Assembly: GCF_023093535.1 (NCBI RefSeq)
Contig: NZ_CP095757.1
Span: 1 to 64,000 of the forward strand
From: Halovivax limisalsi
Lineage (GTDB): Archaea > Halobacteriota > Halobacteria > Halobacteriales > Natrialbaceae
Length of the DNA: 64,000 nucleotides
Reading direction: 5' to 3'
Below, piece after piece: positions 34,768 through 42,634 of this stretch. A model generated the notes under the pieces. That model had not been told where the DNA came from. It did no database searches and worked only from the letters and a program-made list of their open reading frames with translations. Made by a program: the position numbers and the translations under genes. Position 1 is the first letter of the stretch; every line of letters starts with the position of its first letter.

Positions 34768-34881
34768 TCGAGTCGACGCGCGAGCGGTCCGCGACGAGCG
34801 GTGTGAAAGAAAGGTTTCTACCGACGACCTGGACCGAACGCTTCCCCAGCGTTCAAGGCCATTCGCGCGATACCACGGCCG

Positions 34882-35310
34882 ATGGAATCGTCGACCGATA
34901 CCGCACCGAGCATCGCCGTCGTCAAACAGATCGCCGCGGTCGAAGGCGTGCGGCCGATTGACCTGCAACCGCCGCTCCGGCACGTCCTGGATCCCGACGC
35001 CCTCGATCGACTCGTCGACGGTGGGGACGCGTCGACGTCGGTCGCCTTCGAGTATCTGGGCCACTCCGTTCGGATGGACGGTTCCGGTGAGGTCATCGTT
35101 GACGGCAGCGAGACGACCGCCGGGCCCGTCGGGATCGACGGGAGTACGGTCGACGATCGAGGGGAACCCGAGGACGTCACGCGCGGTGCCTCCGATCGCT
35201 CGCCCGGCCACGGCCGAAACGAGCGCTCGACGGCCGAACGGCCCGATTCGGTCGGCGATGGACGCGAGCCGACGGCCGACGATCGATCCGACGCACCGAC
35301 CGACGATTAG
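34882..35310 (+). CDS. HalOD1 output domain protein
   Basis: A 142-residue protein. Residues 10-80 match the haloarchaeal output domain HalOD1: AVVKQIAAVEGVRPIDLQPPLRHVLDPDALDRLVDG followed by STSVAFEYLGHSVRMDGSGEVIV. In other proteins this domain is found after PAS/response-regulator modules; here it is free-standing with a Ser/Asp-rich disordered tail of about 55 residues. Partner and role unknown. A terminator-like stem-loop follows the stop by 55 bp. Confidence 0.82.
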   Translation: MESSTDTAPSIAVVKQIAAVEGVRPIDLQPPLRHVLDPDALDRLVDGGDASTSVAFEYLGHSVRMDGSGEVIVDGSETTAGPVGIDGSTVDDRGEPEDVTRGASDRSPGHGRNERSTAERPDSVGDGREPTADDRSDAPTDD

Positions 35311-35765
35311 CGAGGTTCGTCCGGGACGGCCTCCGCGGCTACTCACCGAGGCCGGGACGATTCGCCGCCCCGCTTCACGCGGGCCGCGGGGCGTTTTCGG
35401 GCTCCGTATCCGCCCCGATCCGGTTACCCTCGTTCGAAGGCGTCGGGCTCCCGCGATATCCGCTTCATCCGACGGAGCGGACCGAGACGCCGCGTTCCGA
35501 TCGAACGAACCGGTTTTTTCGAATATCCAAAGGTATTATATGTTTCTACATAGTCGTGATAATTGCACACGATACGATCGGGTAGCAGTTACGTCGAATC
35601 TACCGGTTCGCGACAGATCGAGGGGATTGGGGCTGCTCGCGGTCGTTCTTCGTACCTCCGTGCCATGTATTCGAACTCATTCGCATTCGATCCGCCGTCG
35701 GATCGGCCCGTCGACCGTTTCGGGCACCGAGAGCGGTCGCCGACCGAACGCTCGGGTGGGGGGCG
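35311..35765. other. 455-bp intergenic stretch without a convincing gene
   Basis: It contains a stem-loop followed by TTTT (35366-35397) and an AT-rich island (about 35512-35576) that includes AGGTATTATATG and TAATTGCAC, typical of a promoter. The open frames across it encode Arg/Ser-rich sequence with no family resemblance. The island might drive the zinc microprotein at 35766 with a long leader or an unannotated RNA. Confidence 0.6.
35366..35397 (+). terminator. stem-loop with T-run after the HalOD1 gene
   Basis: Perfect 8-bp arms CGCCCCGC (35366-35373) and GCGGGGCG (35386-35393), 12-nt loop, then TTTT. The position just after the HalOD1 stop suggests transcription termination. Confidence 0.45.
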
Positions 35766-36020
35766 ATGGCGATGACCCCCGGTCCCGAACGGGATCGTCC
35801 CGCCGACGAACTGCTCGAGTCGCTCGACGCCGACGACTGGGCGAGCGTCGAACCGCAGGAGCTCGCGGCCGTCGATATGCGCGACGTGCCGGACGAGGCG
35901 CTCCCGACGGATCGACGCTGTCCGCACTGTCATTGGCCCGTGCTCCAGGTGACCACCACGGGGCCGCACGACCACCGACTGCGACCGTGCGGCTGTCGCG
36001 TCGCGTCGCCGGAGTGGTGA
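35766..36020 (+). CDS. small zinc-binding protein
   Basis: An 84-residue protein with an acidic N-terminal half and a metal site in the C-terminal half: RCPHCHWP (Cys-x2-Cys plus His), then TTTGPHDHRLRPCGCRV (His-x-His and Cys-x-Cys). This cysteine/histidine pattern resembles haloarchaeal zinc microproteins. An ATG at 35772 in the same frame is an alternative start. No function known. It lies 107 bp before the PRC-barrel gene. Confidence 0.72.
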   Translation: MAMTPGPERDRPADELLESLDADDWASVEPQELAAVDMRDVPDEALPTDRRCPHCHWPVLQVTTTGPHDHRLRPCGCRVASPEW

Positions 36021-36094
36021 CGGCCCGTTCCACCCGCGGGACGCCCGACCGACGGGCGACCCGGCGGCCGGTCGAGGCGTCTGACAGTCCCGTG

Positions 36095-36105
36095 GTGTTT
36101 AATAG
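36095..36105 (+). promoter_or_regulatory. TATA-like box for the PRC-barrel/Nob1 pair
   Basis: GTGTTTAATAG is centred about 28 nt before the ATG at 36128, in leaderless spacing. Confidence 0.5.
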
Positions 36106-36127
36106 CGATTAACCTGAAGGGGCGTGC

Positions 36128-36373
36128 ATGAGTGACGTACTCGCGGAGAACCTCTCCGGCAAGTCGGTGATGGGCGCCGACGGCACCGAACTCGGACTGC
36201 TCTACAACATCACGATGGACCTCTCCTCGGGCCAGCTCTACGACCTCGTGGTCGAACCCGACGAGGAACTCCCGACGCGGGGCGTCGACTTCGACGTCGA
36301 CGAGCGCGGCCGGTTCCAGATCCCCGTCTCGCGGGTCCAGGCCGTCAAGGACTACATCGTCGTCGACCGCTGA
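36128..36373 (+). CDS. PRC-barrel domain protein
   Basis: An 81-residue single PRC-barrel domain: LAENLSGKSVMGADGTELGLLYNITMDLSSGQLYDLVVEP followed by IPVSRVQAVKDYIVVDR. PRC-barrels occur in RimM and photosynthetic reaction-centre H proteins; the free-standing archaeal form has been suggested to act in RNA-related processes. The gene for Nob1 follows after only 16 bp, so the two are probably cotranscribed and may both serve ribosome maturation. That functional link is inferred from position. Confidence 0.9.
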   Translation: MSDVLAENLSGKSVMGADGTELGLLYNITMDLSSGQLYDLVVEPDEELPTRGVDFDVDERGRFQIPVSRVQAVKDYIVVDR

Positions 36374-36389
36374 GGCCCACTACTTCTGC

Positions 36390-36848
36390 ATGTACGTTCT
36401 GGACTCGTCCGCGTTCATCCACGACTTTCACACGACCGAACAGACCGCGACGATCCCGCTCGTCCGCGAGGAACTCGAAGACGAAAGCGCCTACCGCTAC
36501 GACGCGATGGAGGGCTCGGGGATGCACATCCACATCCCGAACGACGAAGCCACCGAGACGGTACTTCGAGCCGCCCGCGAGTCGGGCGACGCCGACGAGC
36601 TCTCCGAGACCGACAGCCGCCTCGTCGCGACGGCGTTCGAACTCGACGGGACGCTCGTGACGGACGACTACGCGATGCAAAACGTCGCGGAGAAACTCGG
36701 CGTCGCCGTCGAGTTCATCGCCCGCGACGGCATCACCGAGCAGCGCGACTGGCAGTTCCAGTGTCGCGGCTGCGGACGGGAGTTCGAGGAGCAGAAGGAT
36801 CGGTGTCCGATCTGCGGCAGCGAGCTGACGCGCAAGAACCCGACCTGA
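36390..36848 (+). CDS. nob1: Nob1-like PIN domain endoribonuclease
   Basis: A 152-residue protein with an N-terminal PIN domain: first acidic residue in MYVLDSSAFIHDF, others in LSETDSRLVATAFELDGTLVTDDYAMQNVAEKLGV near 75-108. The C-terminal zinc ribbon is CRGCGREFEEQKDRCPICGSEL (four cysteines). This is the organisation of archaeal Nob1, which cleaves the 3' end of 16S rRNA precursor. It is the second gene of the likely PRC-barrel operon. Confidence 0.93.
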   Translation: MYVLDSSAFIHDFHTTEQTATIPLVREELEDESAYRYDAMEGSGMHIHIPNDEATETVLRAARESGDADELSETDSRLVATAFELDGTLVTDDYAMQNVAEKLGVAVEFIARDGITEQRDWQFQCRGCGREFEEQKDRCPICGSELTRKNPT

Positions 36849-36934
36849 GGCGCCAGCAGGGCCGATTCGACCACCGCCGCTCGGCCGGGTCAACCCGATC
36901 CACCGATCGACCGACGCCGAAAGCGCGGCGCAGC

Positions 36935-38110
36935 CTATCCCACGAGGGAGGCGTACGCCGAGAGGTAGACCGCCGCGTTGTAGCAGCCGTGGACCAGCGC
37001 CGGCACGAGGAGGTTCTCAGTCCGTTCGTAGATCGTACCGAGGAGCAGCGAGAGGACGAGGACCATCCCCAGACTGACGAGCGACTGGCCGACGGAGCCG
37101 CCGGCGTAGGCCGAGACGTGTACCAGCGCGAACGGGACGCTCGCGACGACGACGGCGCCCGCTCGGGAGAAGGGTCCGTACAGCGACTTCTGGACGACGT
37201 TCCGGTAGAGCAACTCCTCGAACGGGCCGACCACCACGATCGAGGCGACCGCCAGGACGAGGAGCACTTCGGGCGCCTCGCTCGCCCCCTCGAAGGTGCT
37301 GTGAGCCGCGCTCTCGGTCCCGGTCGCGCCCAGCAGCGCGCCGATGGCCAGCGCGGCGCCGACGATGGCGACCGTCCCCGCCACGACGTAGCCGAGGTCC
37401 CGGAGGGTGGGGATCGACAGATCGACGAACGAACGATCGCGCTCGGTCCAGACGAGAAACGCCCACGCGGCGAATCCCAGGCCGAGAACCGTCCCGGCCT
37501 GCGAGAGCAACGCTCGCTCGGTGACCGCGAGTTCGGTCGCGGGCGCGCCCGTCAAGAGGGGGACGACGGTGGTCGCGAGCAGGACCACCCAAACGGTGAT
37601 CGCGAGGTAGCCGGCGACCGCGACCAGGCTGTAGCGGACCGTCGCCGAGAGCCGCCGACGCAGCCCGTCGTCGGTGATCCCGGTGACGAACGCGACGCCG
37701 CCGGCGACCGTGAGCGCGGCGCCGAAAACCGCGAGCACCAGCGACGGGACGGCCTCGATCGGCGGAATAGGGACGGCCGCCGTCCGGCCGTGGGCGAGTC
37801 CGTAGACGGACAGCAGCGCGAGCAGCAGCCCCGACAGGCACGCGACGGCGCCGCCGACTCGTCGCGACAGGGCCGCCCAGCGAACGCCGATAGCGGCGCC
37901 GACGGCGGATGCACCGAGACCGACGATCGCAATCGCGAACGGGTCCGTTGACCCGGCCACGAGCGGCCCGCTCGCCCCGACGAGTGCGATCGTCGTCGCG
38001 GCGAGGGTCGCGAGATCGACCCGGTCGCGGGAAGCCGAAGTGACGCGCGTCGGAGACGCGTCGGCTCCGTCACCGGCAGCCGTCGCCCGGCCGGGCGATT
38101 CGTCGGTCAT
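36935..38110 (-). CDS. CPBP family intramembrane metalloprotease (CAAX protease-like)
   Basis: A 391-residue membrane protein with about ten hydrophobic segments after a 30-residue acidic arm. The Abi/CPBP motifs are clear: FEELLYRNVVQKSL near residue 296 (EExxxR type), SVPFALVHVSAY near 325 (FxxxH) and LVHGCYNAAVYL near 377 (HxxxN). These are the metal-ligand motifs of the Rce1-like family. The substrate is unknown. CCATTAGTCG lies about 26 nt before the ATG. Confidence 0.9.
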   Translation of the reverse strand: MTDESPGRATAAGDGADASPTRVTSASRDRVDLATLAATTIALVGASGPLVAGSTDPFAIAIVGLGASAVGAAIGVRWAALSRRVGGAVACLSGLLLALLSVYGLAHGRTAAVPIPPIEAVPSLVLAVFGAALTVAGGVAFVTGITDDGLRRRLSATVRYSLVAVAGYLAITVWVVLLATTVVPLLTGAPATELAVTERALLSQAGTVLGLGFAAWAFLVWTERDRSFVDLSIPTLRDLGYVVAGTVAIVGAALAIGALLGATGTESAAHSTFEGASEAPEVLLVLAVASIVVVGPFEELLYRNVVQKSLYGPFSRAGAVVVASVPFALVHVSAYAGGSVGQSLVSLGMVLVLSLLLGTIYERTENLLVPALVHGCYNAAVYLSAYASLVG

Positions 38111-38197
38111 GCCTGGTCGTTCGCGTGCGCGACTAATGGATTTGCGGATATCCGTAGGTAGCGGGAGGGCCGCTGATGGCGCGTCGATCCCAGCTCC

Positions 38198-38273
38198 GCT
38201 CACTGCTCGACGGTCCGTGCACCGTTCGACGGTCCGTTCACCGCTCGCCGGCCCGCTCACTGGCCGACGGCGT
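38198..38273. repeat. four degenerate 19-bp direct repeats
   Basis: Units begin at 38198, 38217, 38236 and 38255 with a shared pattern G-TCAC-G-TCGACGG-CC. They fill the space between the CPBP gene start and the pgi stop. No protein family is encoded here. Possible protein-binding array or slippage product. Confidence 0.6.
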
Positions 38274-38277
38274 TCTG

Positions 38278-38297
38278 ACCGGTCGAAACCGACCGGT
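38278..38297 (-). terminator. stem-loop directly after the pgi stop codon
   Basis: Perfect 8-bp arms ACCGGTCG and CGACCGGT around AAAC, four bases beyond the pgi stop on the minus strand. There is no T-run, so it may protect or end the transcript by another route. Confidence 0.35.
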
Positions 38298-38301
38298 TCG
38301 T

Positions 38302-39612
38302 TCAGCGCTCCACCCTGAGCGTGTCCTTCTCGGCCACCGCGTCCGCTTCCGCGAACTCGCCGCCGCCGAGGAGGCCGCGAGTCGCTTTCTTCGCCCACTC
38401 GACGGCCGGCTGGTCGAACGCGTTCACGCCCGAGAGTTCGCCGGCGAGCACGCAGGCGGCCTCCAGGCCGTAGAGGAGCCCCCCGAGTTCGAACGCGTCG
38501 ACGCGCTCGATCTCGATGCGGACCGTCGGTCGGCCAGCCGCGGCCAGGCTGGCCTCCGTCGCGCGGAACTCGGCGTCCAGGAGGTCGGCGAGCGGGGTAC
38601 CGCCGAGGTAGGACAGTTCCGCGACGTCGGTTTCCGGGATCGCCAGATCGGACCGCTCGCGCGGCGCGACGAACGTGACGAGCGTGTTCCGCGGGCCTGC
38701 GCGATAGAGCTGCAACTGGGAGTGCTGGTCCGTCGCGCCGAGGGCGCGAACGGGCGTCTGGCCGAGGCCGTCTTTCCCCAGGCTCTCGGCCCACAGCTGT
38801 GCGAACCACTCGGCGGTCGTCTCCAGCGACTCGGCGTAGGGCATGAACGCGTTGACGCGGACGCCGCGGGTCGCGAGCGCGTGCGCTGTCGCACCGTAGG
38901 CGTAGGCGGGGCACTCGAAGAGCGATCCAGTGAGGGTCTCGGCCTCGGCGGCGGCCCCCGCGAGCAGCGCGTCGAGGTCGAGGTTTCCGGCCGCGGCTGC
39001 GACGAGCCCGACCGCGGAGAGGGCCGAGAACCGGCCGGGGACGCCGTCGGGGACGTCGAGCGCCGGCAGGTCGTGCGCGTCGGCCAGCTCGCGAAGAGGC
39101 CCGGACTCGCCCGTCGTCACGATCGTCCGGTCGGTCCAGTCGACGCCCGCCGAGTCGAACGCCTCGCGGACGACGAGGAAGTTCGCGAGCGTCTCGGCGG
39201 TCGTCCCCGACCGGGAGACGACGGCGACCGCGGTCCGTTCGAGCGGGAGCGACTCGATTCGGTCCGCGACCCAGGCGGGATCGACGTTGTCCAGAAAGAC
39301 CGTCTCCAGCTCCGGGTCCAGGGCGTCGACGATCGTCGCCGCGCCGAGGGCGCTCCCCCCGATCCCGATCGTCACCAGCGCCTCGATCGCCTCGCCGTCG
39401 ACGCGAGCGATCGGTTCGACGGCCGCCCGGATCGCGTCCGGGTCAGTTCGGTCAGGCAGGTTCAGCGCCGCGTAGCCGTGGTCGTCGTCGGCCCGCCCGG
39501 CCTCGATACGGTCGTGGGCCCGGGCCACCCGGTCGTCGAGCCGATCGAGCGCCTCCCGGGAGACGCCGGGCGAGGCGACCGACGAGAGCGCGTTCGCGAT
39601 GTCTACGTCCAT
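38302..39612 (-). CDS. pgi: glucose-6-phosphate isomerase
   Basis: A 436-residue phosphoglucose isomerase (SIS fold) that interconverts glucose-6-phosphate and fructose-6-phosphate, used here mainly for gluconeogenesis and hexose metabolism. Visible motifs: VTIGIGGSALGA near residue 78, VVSRSGTTAETLANF near 130 (sugar-phosphate loop), GVPGRFSALSAVGL near 192, and the C-terminal signature VNAFDQPAVEWAKKATRGLL with catalytic residues. The ATG with complement at 39610-39612 is preferred; GCCTTTGACGCC lies about 30 nt upstream. A longer frame adds MTPALAHSG. Confidence 0.95.
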   Translation of the reverse strand: MDVDIANALSSVASPGVSREALDRLDDRVARAHDRIEAGRADDDHGYAALNLPDRTDPDAIRAAVEPIARVDGEAIEALVTIGIGGSALGAATIVDALDPELETVFLDNVDPAWVADRIESLPLERTAVAVVSRSGTTAETLANFLVVREAFDSAGVDWTDRTIVTTGESGPLRELADAHDLPALDVPDGVPGRFSALSAVGLVAAAAGNLDLDALLAGAAAEAETLTGSLFECPAYAYGATAHALATRGVRVNAFMPYAESLETTAEWFAQLWAESLGKDGLGQTPVRALGATDQHSQLQLYRAGPRNTLVTFVAPRERSDLAIPETDVAELSYLGGTPLADLLDAEFRATEASLAAAGRPTVRIEIERVDAFELGGLLYGLEAACVLAGELSGVNAFDQPAVEWAKKATRGLLGGGEFAEADAVAEKDTLRVER

Positions 39613-39775
39613 GCCCGAGTGCGCGAGCGCCGGCGTCAAAGGCGTTCCGTCACGTCACCGACCACCACCGGATTCCACACCGACGAGCGAGACCGGCCAC
39701 CGCCAGCCCTGCGGCCGTCCATCGACCCCGGGAGCGGTGGAAGCGACGTCGTATCTAGCGATGGCAGAACGACAG

Positions 39776-39786
39776 CTATTTAATTC
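39776..39786 (+). promoter_or_regulatory. TATA-like box upstream of a 21-codon upstream ORF
   Basis: CTATTTAATTC lies 23-33 nt before the ATG at 39809 rather than before the channel gene at 39871, so a leaderless transcript would begin at the small ORF. Confidence 0.45.
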
Positions 39787-39808
39787 GCCATCATTGGACA
39801 TAAGCTGT

Positions 39809-39874
39809 ATGATAGAAGTTATTGAATTACAGACAATATCGGGCAGATATATCGGATCGGAGGTTCGACCATGA
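39809..39874 (+). CDS. candidate 21-residue leader peptide overlapping the next gene by ATGA
   Basis: A 21-codon ORF beginning MIEVIELQTISG, whose TGA stop overlaps the ATG of the channel-like gene in the sequence ATGA. A TATA-like box is placed for initiation at its ATG, and a GGAGG sequence at about 39858-39862 lies inside it, 8 nt before the downstream start. This suggests translational coupling. No family is expected at this length. Confidence 0.4.
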   Translation: MIEVIELQTISGRYIGSEVRP

Positions 39875-40560
39875 CGACCGGGTCGACCGGCTCGTTCGGC
39901 AGCACGCTGGTGGAAACGATCAAAGCGAGCGTTCTCGAGGCGATGGGGCTCCTGCCGGAACTGTTCGTTGCCCTCGTCATCCTGCTGGTCGGAACGTTCG
40001 TCGCCCGTCGGGTCGCCCCGACGGTCACGAAAATCGCGGCTCGGGCCGACGCCGACGGCCTCGTCCGGCGGACGCCGCTCGGTGCGCTCTTCGGCGAGGG
40101 AGAGGGAGCCGTCTCTCGGTCCCTCGGGTCGATCGCAAAATACTACGTCTTCCTGATCGCCGTCTTCGCGGCGTTCGAACACATTGGCTTTACGCACGTC
40201 ACCCAGTGGCTCGAGAGCGGCATCGATTACCTTCCCGTCCTCGTCGGCGGACTCGGACTCCTGGTGCTCGGGTTCGTCGTGGCCGACAACGCGGCTCGAC
40301 GGGCGCGCGAATCCGACCTCGCCGCCCGCCTGGGTGACCAGGCGGCCGTCGCCGACGGACTCCGGGCCGGGCTGTACGTCGTCGTCGCCGTCCTCGCGCT
40401 CGACACGCTCGGCGTCAGCGTCACGTTCGTCCACGTCGTCGCCGAGGCGTTCGCCTTCGGAGCGGGGATCGCCCTCGCGCTGGTCGTCGCCTACCTCATC
40501 GTCGACGCCCACCGCGACGACCTCGAACCCGCCGCGAAGGAGGTCGTCGGCGACGACTGA
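39871..40560 (+). CDS. mechanosensitive channel-like membrane protein (TM-helix repeat)
   Basis: A 229-residue membrane protein with four to five hydrophobic segments (LLPELFVALVILLVGTFVARRV near residue 30; a second near 95; LPVLVGGLGLLVLGFVVAD near 120; LRAGLYVVVAVLALDTLGVSV near 165; AFAFGAGIALALVVAYLIVD). The pattern with Gly-rich helices and the repeated LGV-type turns matches the conserved TM-helix (PF05552) module found in small-conductance channel-like proteins, but no MscS beta domain follows. A GGAGG Shine-Dalgarno-like sequence precedes the ATG, unusual in this window. Function as an osmotic channel is inferred. Confidence 0.8.
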   Translation: MTTGSTGSFGSTLVETIKASVLEAMGLLPELFVALVILLVGTFVARRVAPTVTKIAARADADGLVRRTPLGALFGEGEGAVSRSLGSIAKYYVFLIAVFAAFEHIGFTHVTQWLESGIDYLPVLVGGLGLLVLGFVVADNAARRARESDLAARLGDQAAVADGLRAGLYVVVAVLALDTLGVSVTFVHVVAEAFAFGAGIALALVVAYLIVDAHRDDLEPAAKEVVGDD

Positions 40561-40610
40561 CACGCGGACGAGTCGAAAACGCGATAGGGATCGCGCGCCT
40601 CGATCCGACG

Positions 40611-41102
40611 ATGAGCGATCAGTCGGAGCCCGAGACGGTCTCGGGGACGTTCGTCGTCACCCACGCGGACGAGGCGAGTCCCGTCCTCAGAGACGTCGAG
40701 ACCGCCCGGATCCACACCCTGGCGTCGAATCCGGATCTCGAATCGAACGAGGTCGTCGACGCCTCGCTCGCCGCCGAGCCGCCGCTCGAAGTCGCCTGGG
40801 AGGTCGTCGAGCTGCGCGAGCGGCGAACGGTCGACGTCGTCGACAGCGACCTCTCGCCGACGACCCACGAGCGGGCGGTCGCCGACGAGCAGTCGATCGG
40901 CGATCTCGACCGAGTCGAACGCGCCGGGACGGGCGAGATTCACGTCCTCAGCGTCGAGCCCGCGGAGACGGAGGCGGCCGCCAGGGACGTCCTCGAGGAT
41001 CCGGAGACGATCGCAAGGGCCGCGCGACTCGACGCCGTCCGCGTCGAGGTCAGGAGCGATGCGGCCGAGGGCGTCCTCAGCGTCCGGTATCTTCCCGATT
41101 GA
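40611..41102 (+). CDS. DUF5812-like haloarchaeal protein
   Basis: A 163-residue acidic cytoplasmic protein. The wording TFVVTHADEASPVLRDVETARIHTLASNPDL, then LEVAWEVVELRERRTVDVV and ERAGTGEIHVLSVEPAETEAAARDVLEDPE matches the Halobacteria-only family annotated DUF5812. Its function is not known. It follows the channel-like gene by 50 bp and could be cotranscribed, although a GAAAACGCGATAGG element is present upstream. Confidence 0.85.
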   Translation: MSDQSEPETVSGTFVVTHADEASPVLRDVETARIHTLASNPDLESNEVVDASLAAEPPLEVAWEVVELRERRTVDVVDSDLSPTTHERAVADEQSIGDLDRVERAGTGEIHVLSVEPAETEAAARDVLEDPETIARAARLDAVRVEVRSDAAEGVLSVRYLPD

Positions 41103-41169
41103 GACGCCAGCGAGTGTGAACCGGGTAGATCCGGTGTTCGGACGGCGCAGACGGAGGCGGCGCCGTCGG

Positions 41170-41559
41170 TCACGTCGGCGGTTCGGTCGCCGTCTCCGAG
41201 TGCGACGGGCCGTCGTCGCTCTGGACGCGCCAGCTCCCGTCGATCCCGCAGGCCTCCCTGACGGTGTACTCGATGTCGGTCTCAGGCCCAACCTGCTCGC
41301 CGCCCTCGACGCGTTCGACGCGCAGCGGCACGTCGAGGGTGTTGCCGCAGCAGCCGACGCCGACGAACTCCGCCCAGGCGTCGCCTTCGGCGGCCGTCTC
41401 GCGCGTCTTGCGGAGGAACGCCAGAAAGGACGGTTTCTCGACCTGGAACCGGCCCCAGGAGGAGAGGTCGGCCGGGTACGAGAGCACGATTCGATCCGCG
41501 GCCGCGCCGCGCCGACCGTCCGGGCGGTCACATCCGGAACGGGTGGATGGCGACGTCAT
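41170..41559 (-). CDS. conserved haloarchaeal protein, unknown function
   Basis: A 129-residue protein. The N-terminal 20 residues are Ser/Arg/Asp-rich; then ADRIVLSYPADLSSWGRFQVEKPSFLAFLRKTRETA, FVGVGCCGNTLDVPLRVERVE and DIEYTVREACGIDGSW. The adjacent cysteine pair and a later single cysteine could bind metal, but no family with known function is recognised. The ATG complement is at 41557-41559 with CTATTACGC about 25 nt upstream. Convergent with the DUF5812-like gene, 67 bp apart. Confidence 0.75.
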   Translation of the reverse strand: MTSPSTRSGCDRPDGRRGAAADRIVLSYPADLSSWGRFQVEKPSFLAFLRKTRETAAEGDAWAEFVGVGCCGNTLDVPLRVERVEGGEQVGPETDIEYTVREACGIDGSWRVQSDDGPSHSETATEPPT

Positions 41560-41686
41560 CGGCCGTCGTAGGGTCGCGAGCGTAATAGGTGTGGCGCGCG
41601 TCGTTCGGTACGGACGTCGAATCCAGCCGCTGCCGGCGCGAGCGGGTCGGGACAATATCTCAGCGCGAGCGGCCTGAAATTGAGAA

Positions 41687-41697
41687 GGTTTACGTTA
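41687..41697 (+). promoter_or_regulatory. TATA-like box for secF-secD
   Basis: GGTTTACGTTA is centred about 31 nt before the ATG at 41723 and supports that codon over the GTG at 41714. Confidence 0.5.
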
Positions 41698-41722
41698 CGG
41701 CCATCACTAGCCGGTGGCATAT

Positions 41723-42634
41723 ATGGCTTCACTCGAGGTACCGGAACTCGATTACACCCGGTATTCCCACCGCCAGCTCGTGGCGGTGCCACTCGCACTT
41801 CTGGCCGTTGCGCTCGCGATTCTCGCGATCACGTTCGCGCTGACGGGCACGCCGCTGGCACTCGGCATCGAGTTTACCGGCGGTGCGGAACTGACGCTGA
41901 GCACGACCGCCGACCAGTCCACCGTCGCCGACGCGTTCGATCAGGAACCGACGTCGGTCCAGCCGGTCGCCGAGGACGATCGCTACATCGTCCAGTTCGC
42001 CGCCGGCGACCTCCCGGGGTTCGAGGAGGACTCCCAGGGCGTCCTCGAATCGCTGATCGGGCAGGCCGAAGCCGATCTCGAACCAGCGCCGGGTGACGAC
42101 GAGGTCGTCCAGTCCGAGTCGCTCACCTCCGCCTCCTTCGGGGCCCAGACCCAGTCGACGGCGCTGCTCGGTATCGGCGCCGCCTTCCTCGGGATGAGCC
42201 TCATCGCCTTCGCGCTCTTCCGGACGTTCGTCCCGTCGATCGCCATCGTCATCTCGGCCTTCTCGGACCTGATGATCCCGCTCGCCTTCATGAACCTCGC
42301 GAACATCGAACTCACGCTGGGGACCGTCGCCGCCCTCCTGATGCTGATCGGGTACTCCGTCGACTCCGACATCCTGCTCAACAACCACGTGCTGCGCCGG
42401 AGCGGCAGCTTCTACGAGAGCGTCCACCGCGCGACGCGAACCGGAATCACGATGACCGTCACGGCGATGGCCGCGATGGCGGTGATGGCGATTACCGCCT
42501 GGTTCTTCGGGATCGAACTCCTGACGAGCATCGGCCTCATCCTGTTCGTCGGGTTGGCCGCCGACATCATGAACACCTACCTGCTCAACTTCAGCCTGCT
42601 TCGCTGGTACAAGTTCGAGGGGGTGACGCGATGA
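41723..42634 (+). CDS. secF: protein-export membrane protein SecF
   Basis: A 303-residue subunit of the SecDF complex, which drives late steps of protein translocation with the proton or ion gradient. One N-terminal helix is followed by the periplasm-side segment with GIEFTGGAELTLS near residue 50, and then five helices including FSDLMIPLAFMNLANIELTLGTVAALLMLIGYSVDSDILLNNH, the conserved D4/D5-like motifs of SecF. secD follows with a 4-bp ATGA overlap, the archaeal order (secF before secD), so they are translationally coupled. Confidence 0.95.
   Translation: MASLEVPELDYTRYSHRQLVAVPLALLAVALAILAITFALTGTPLALGIEFTGGAELTLSTTADQSTVADAFDQEPTSVQPVAEDDRYIVQFAAGDLPGFEEDSQGVLESLIGQAEADLEPAPGDDEVVQSESLTSASFGAQTQSTALLGIGAAFLGMSLIAFALFRTFVPSIAIVISAFSDLMIPLAFMNLANIELTLGTVAALLMLIGYSVDSDILLNNHVLRRSGSFYESVHRATRTGITMTVTAMAAMAVMAITAWFFGIELLTSIGLILFVGLAADIMNTYLLNFSLLRWYKFEGVTR

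Noticed and set aside
35563-35775. A 70-codon ORF in the AT-rich intergenic stretch
   Set aside because: Composition and lack of conserved-looking pattern; overlaps the start of the zinc microprotein.
41113-41140. Short ACCGG/CCGGT stem between convergent genes as a bidirectional terminator
   Set aside because: Five-base-pair stem only, no T-run; not distinguishable from chance in GC-rich DNA.
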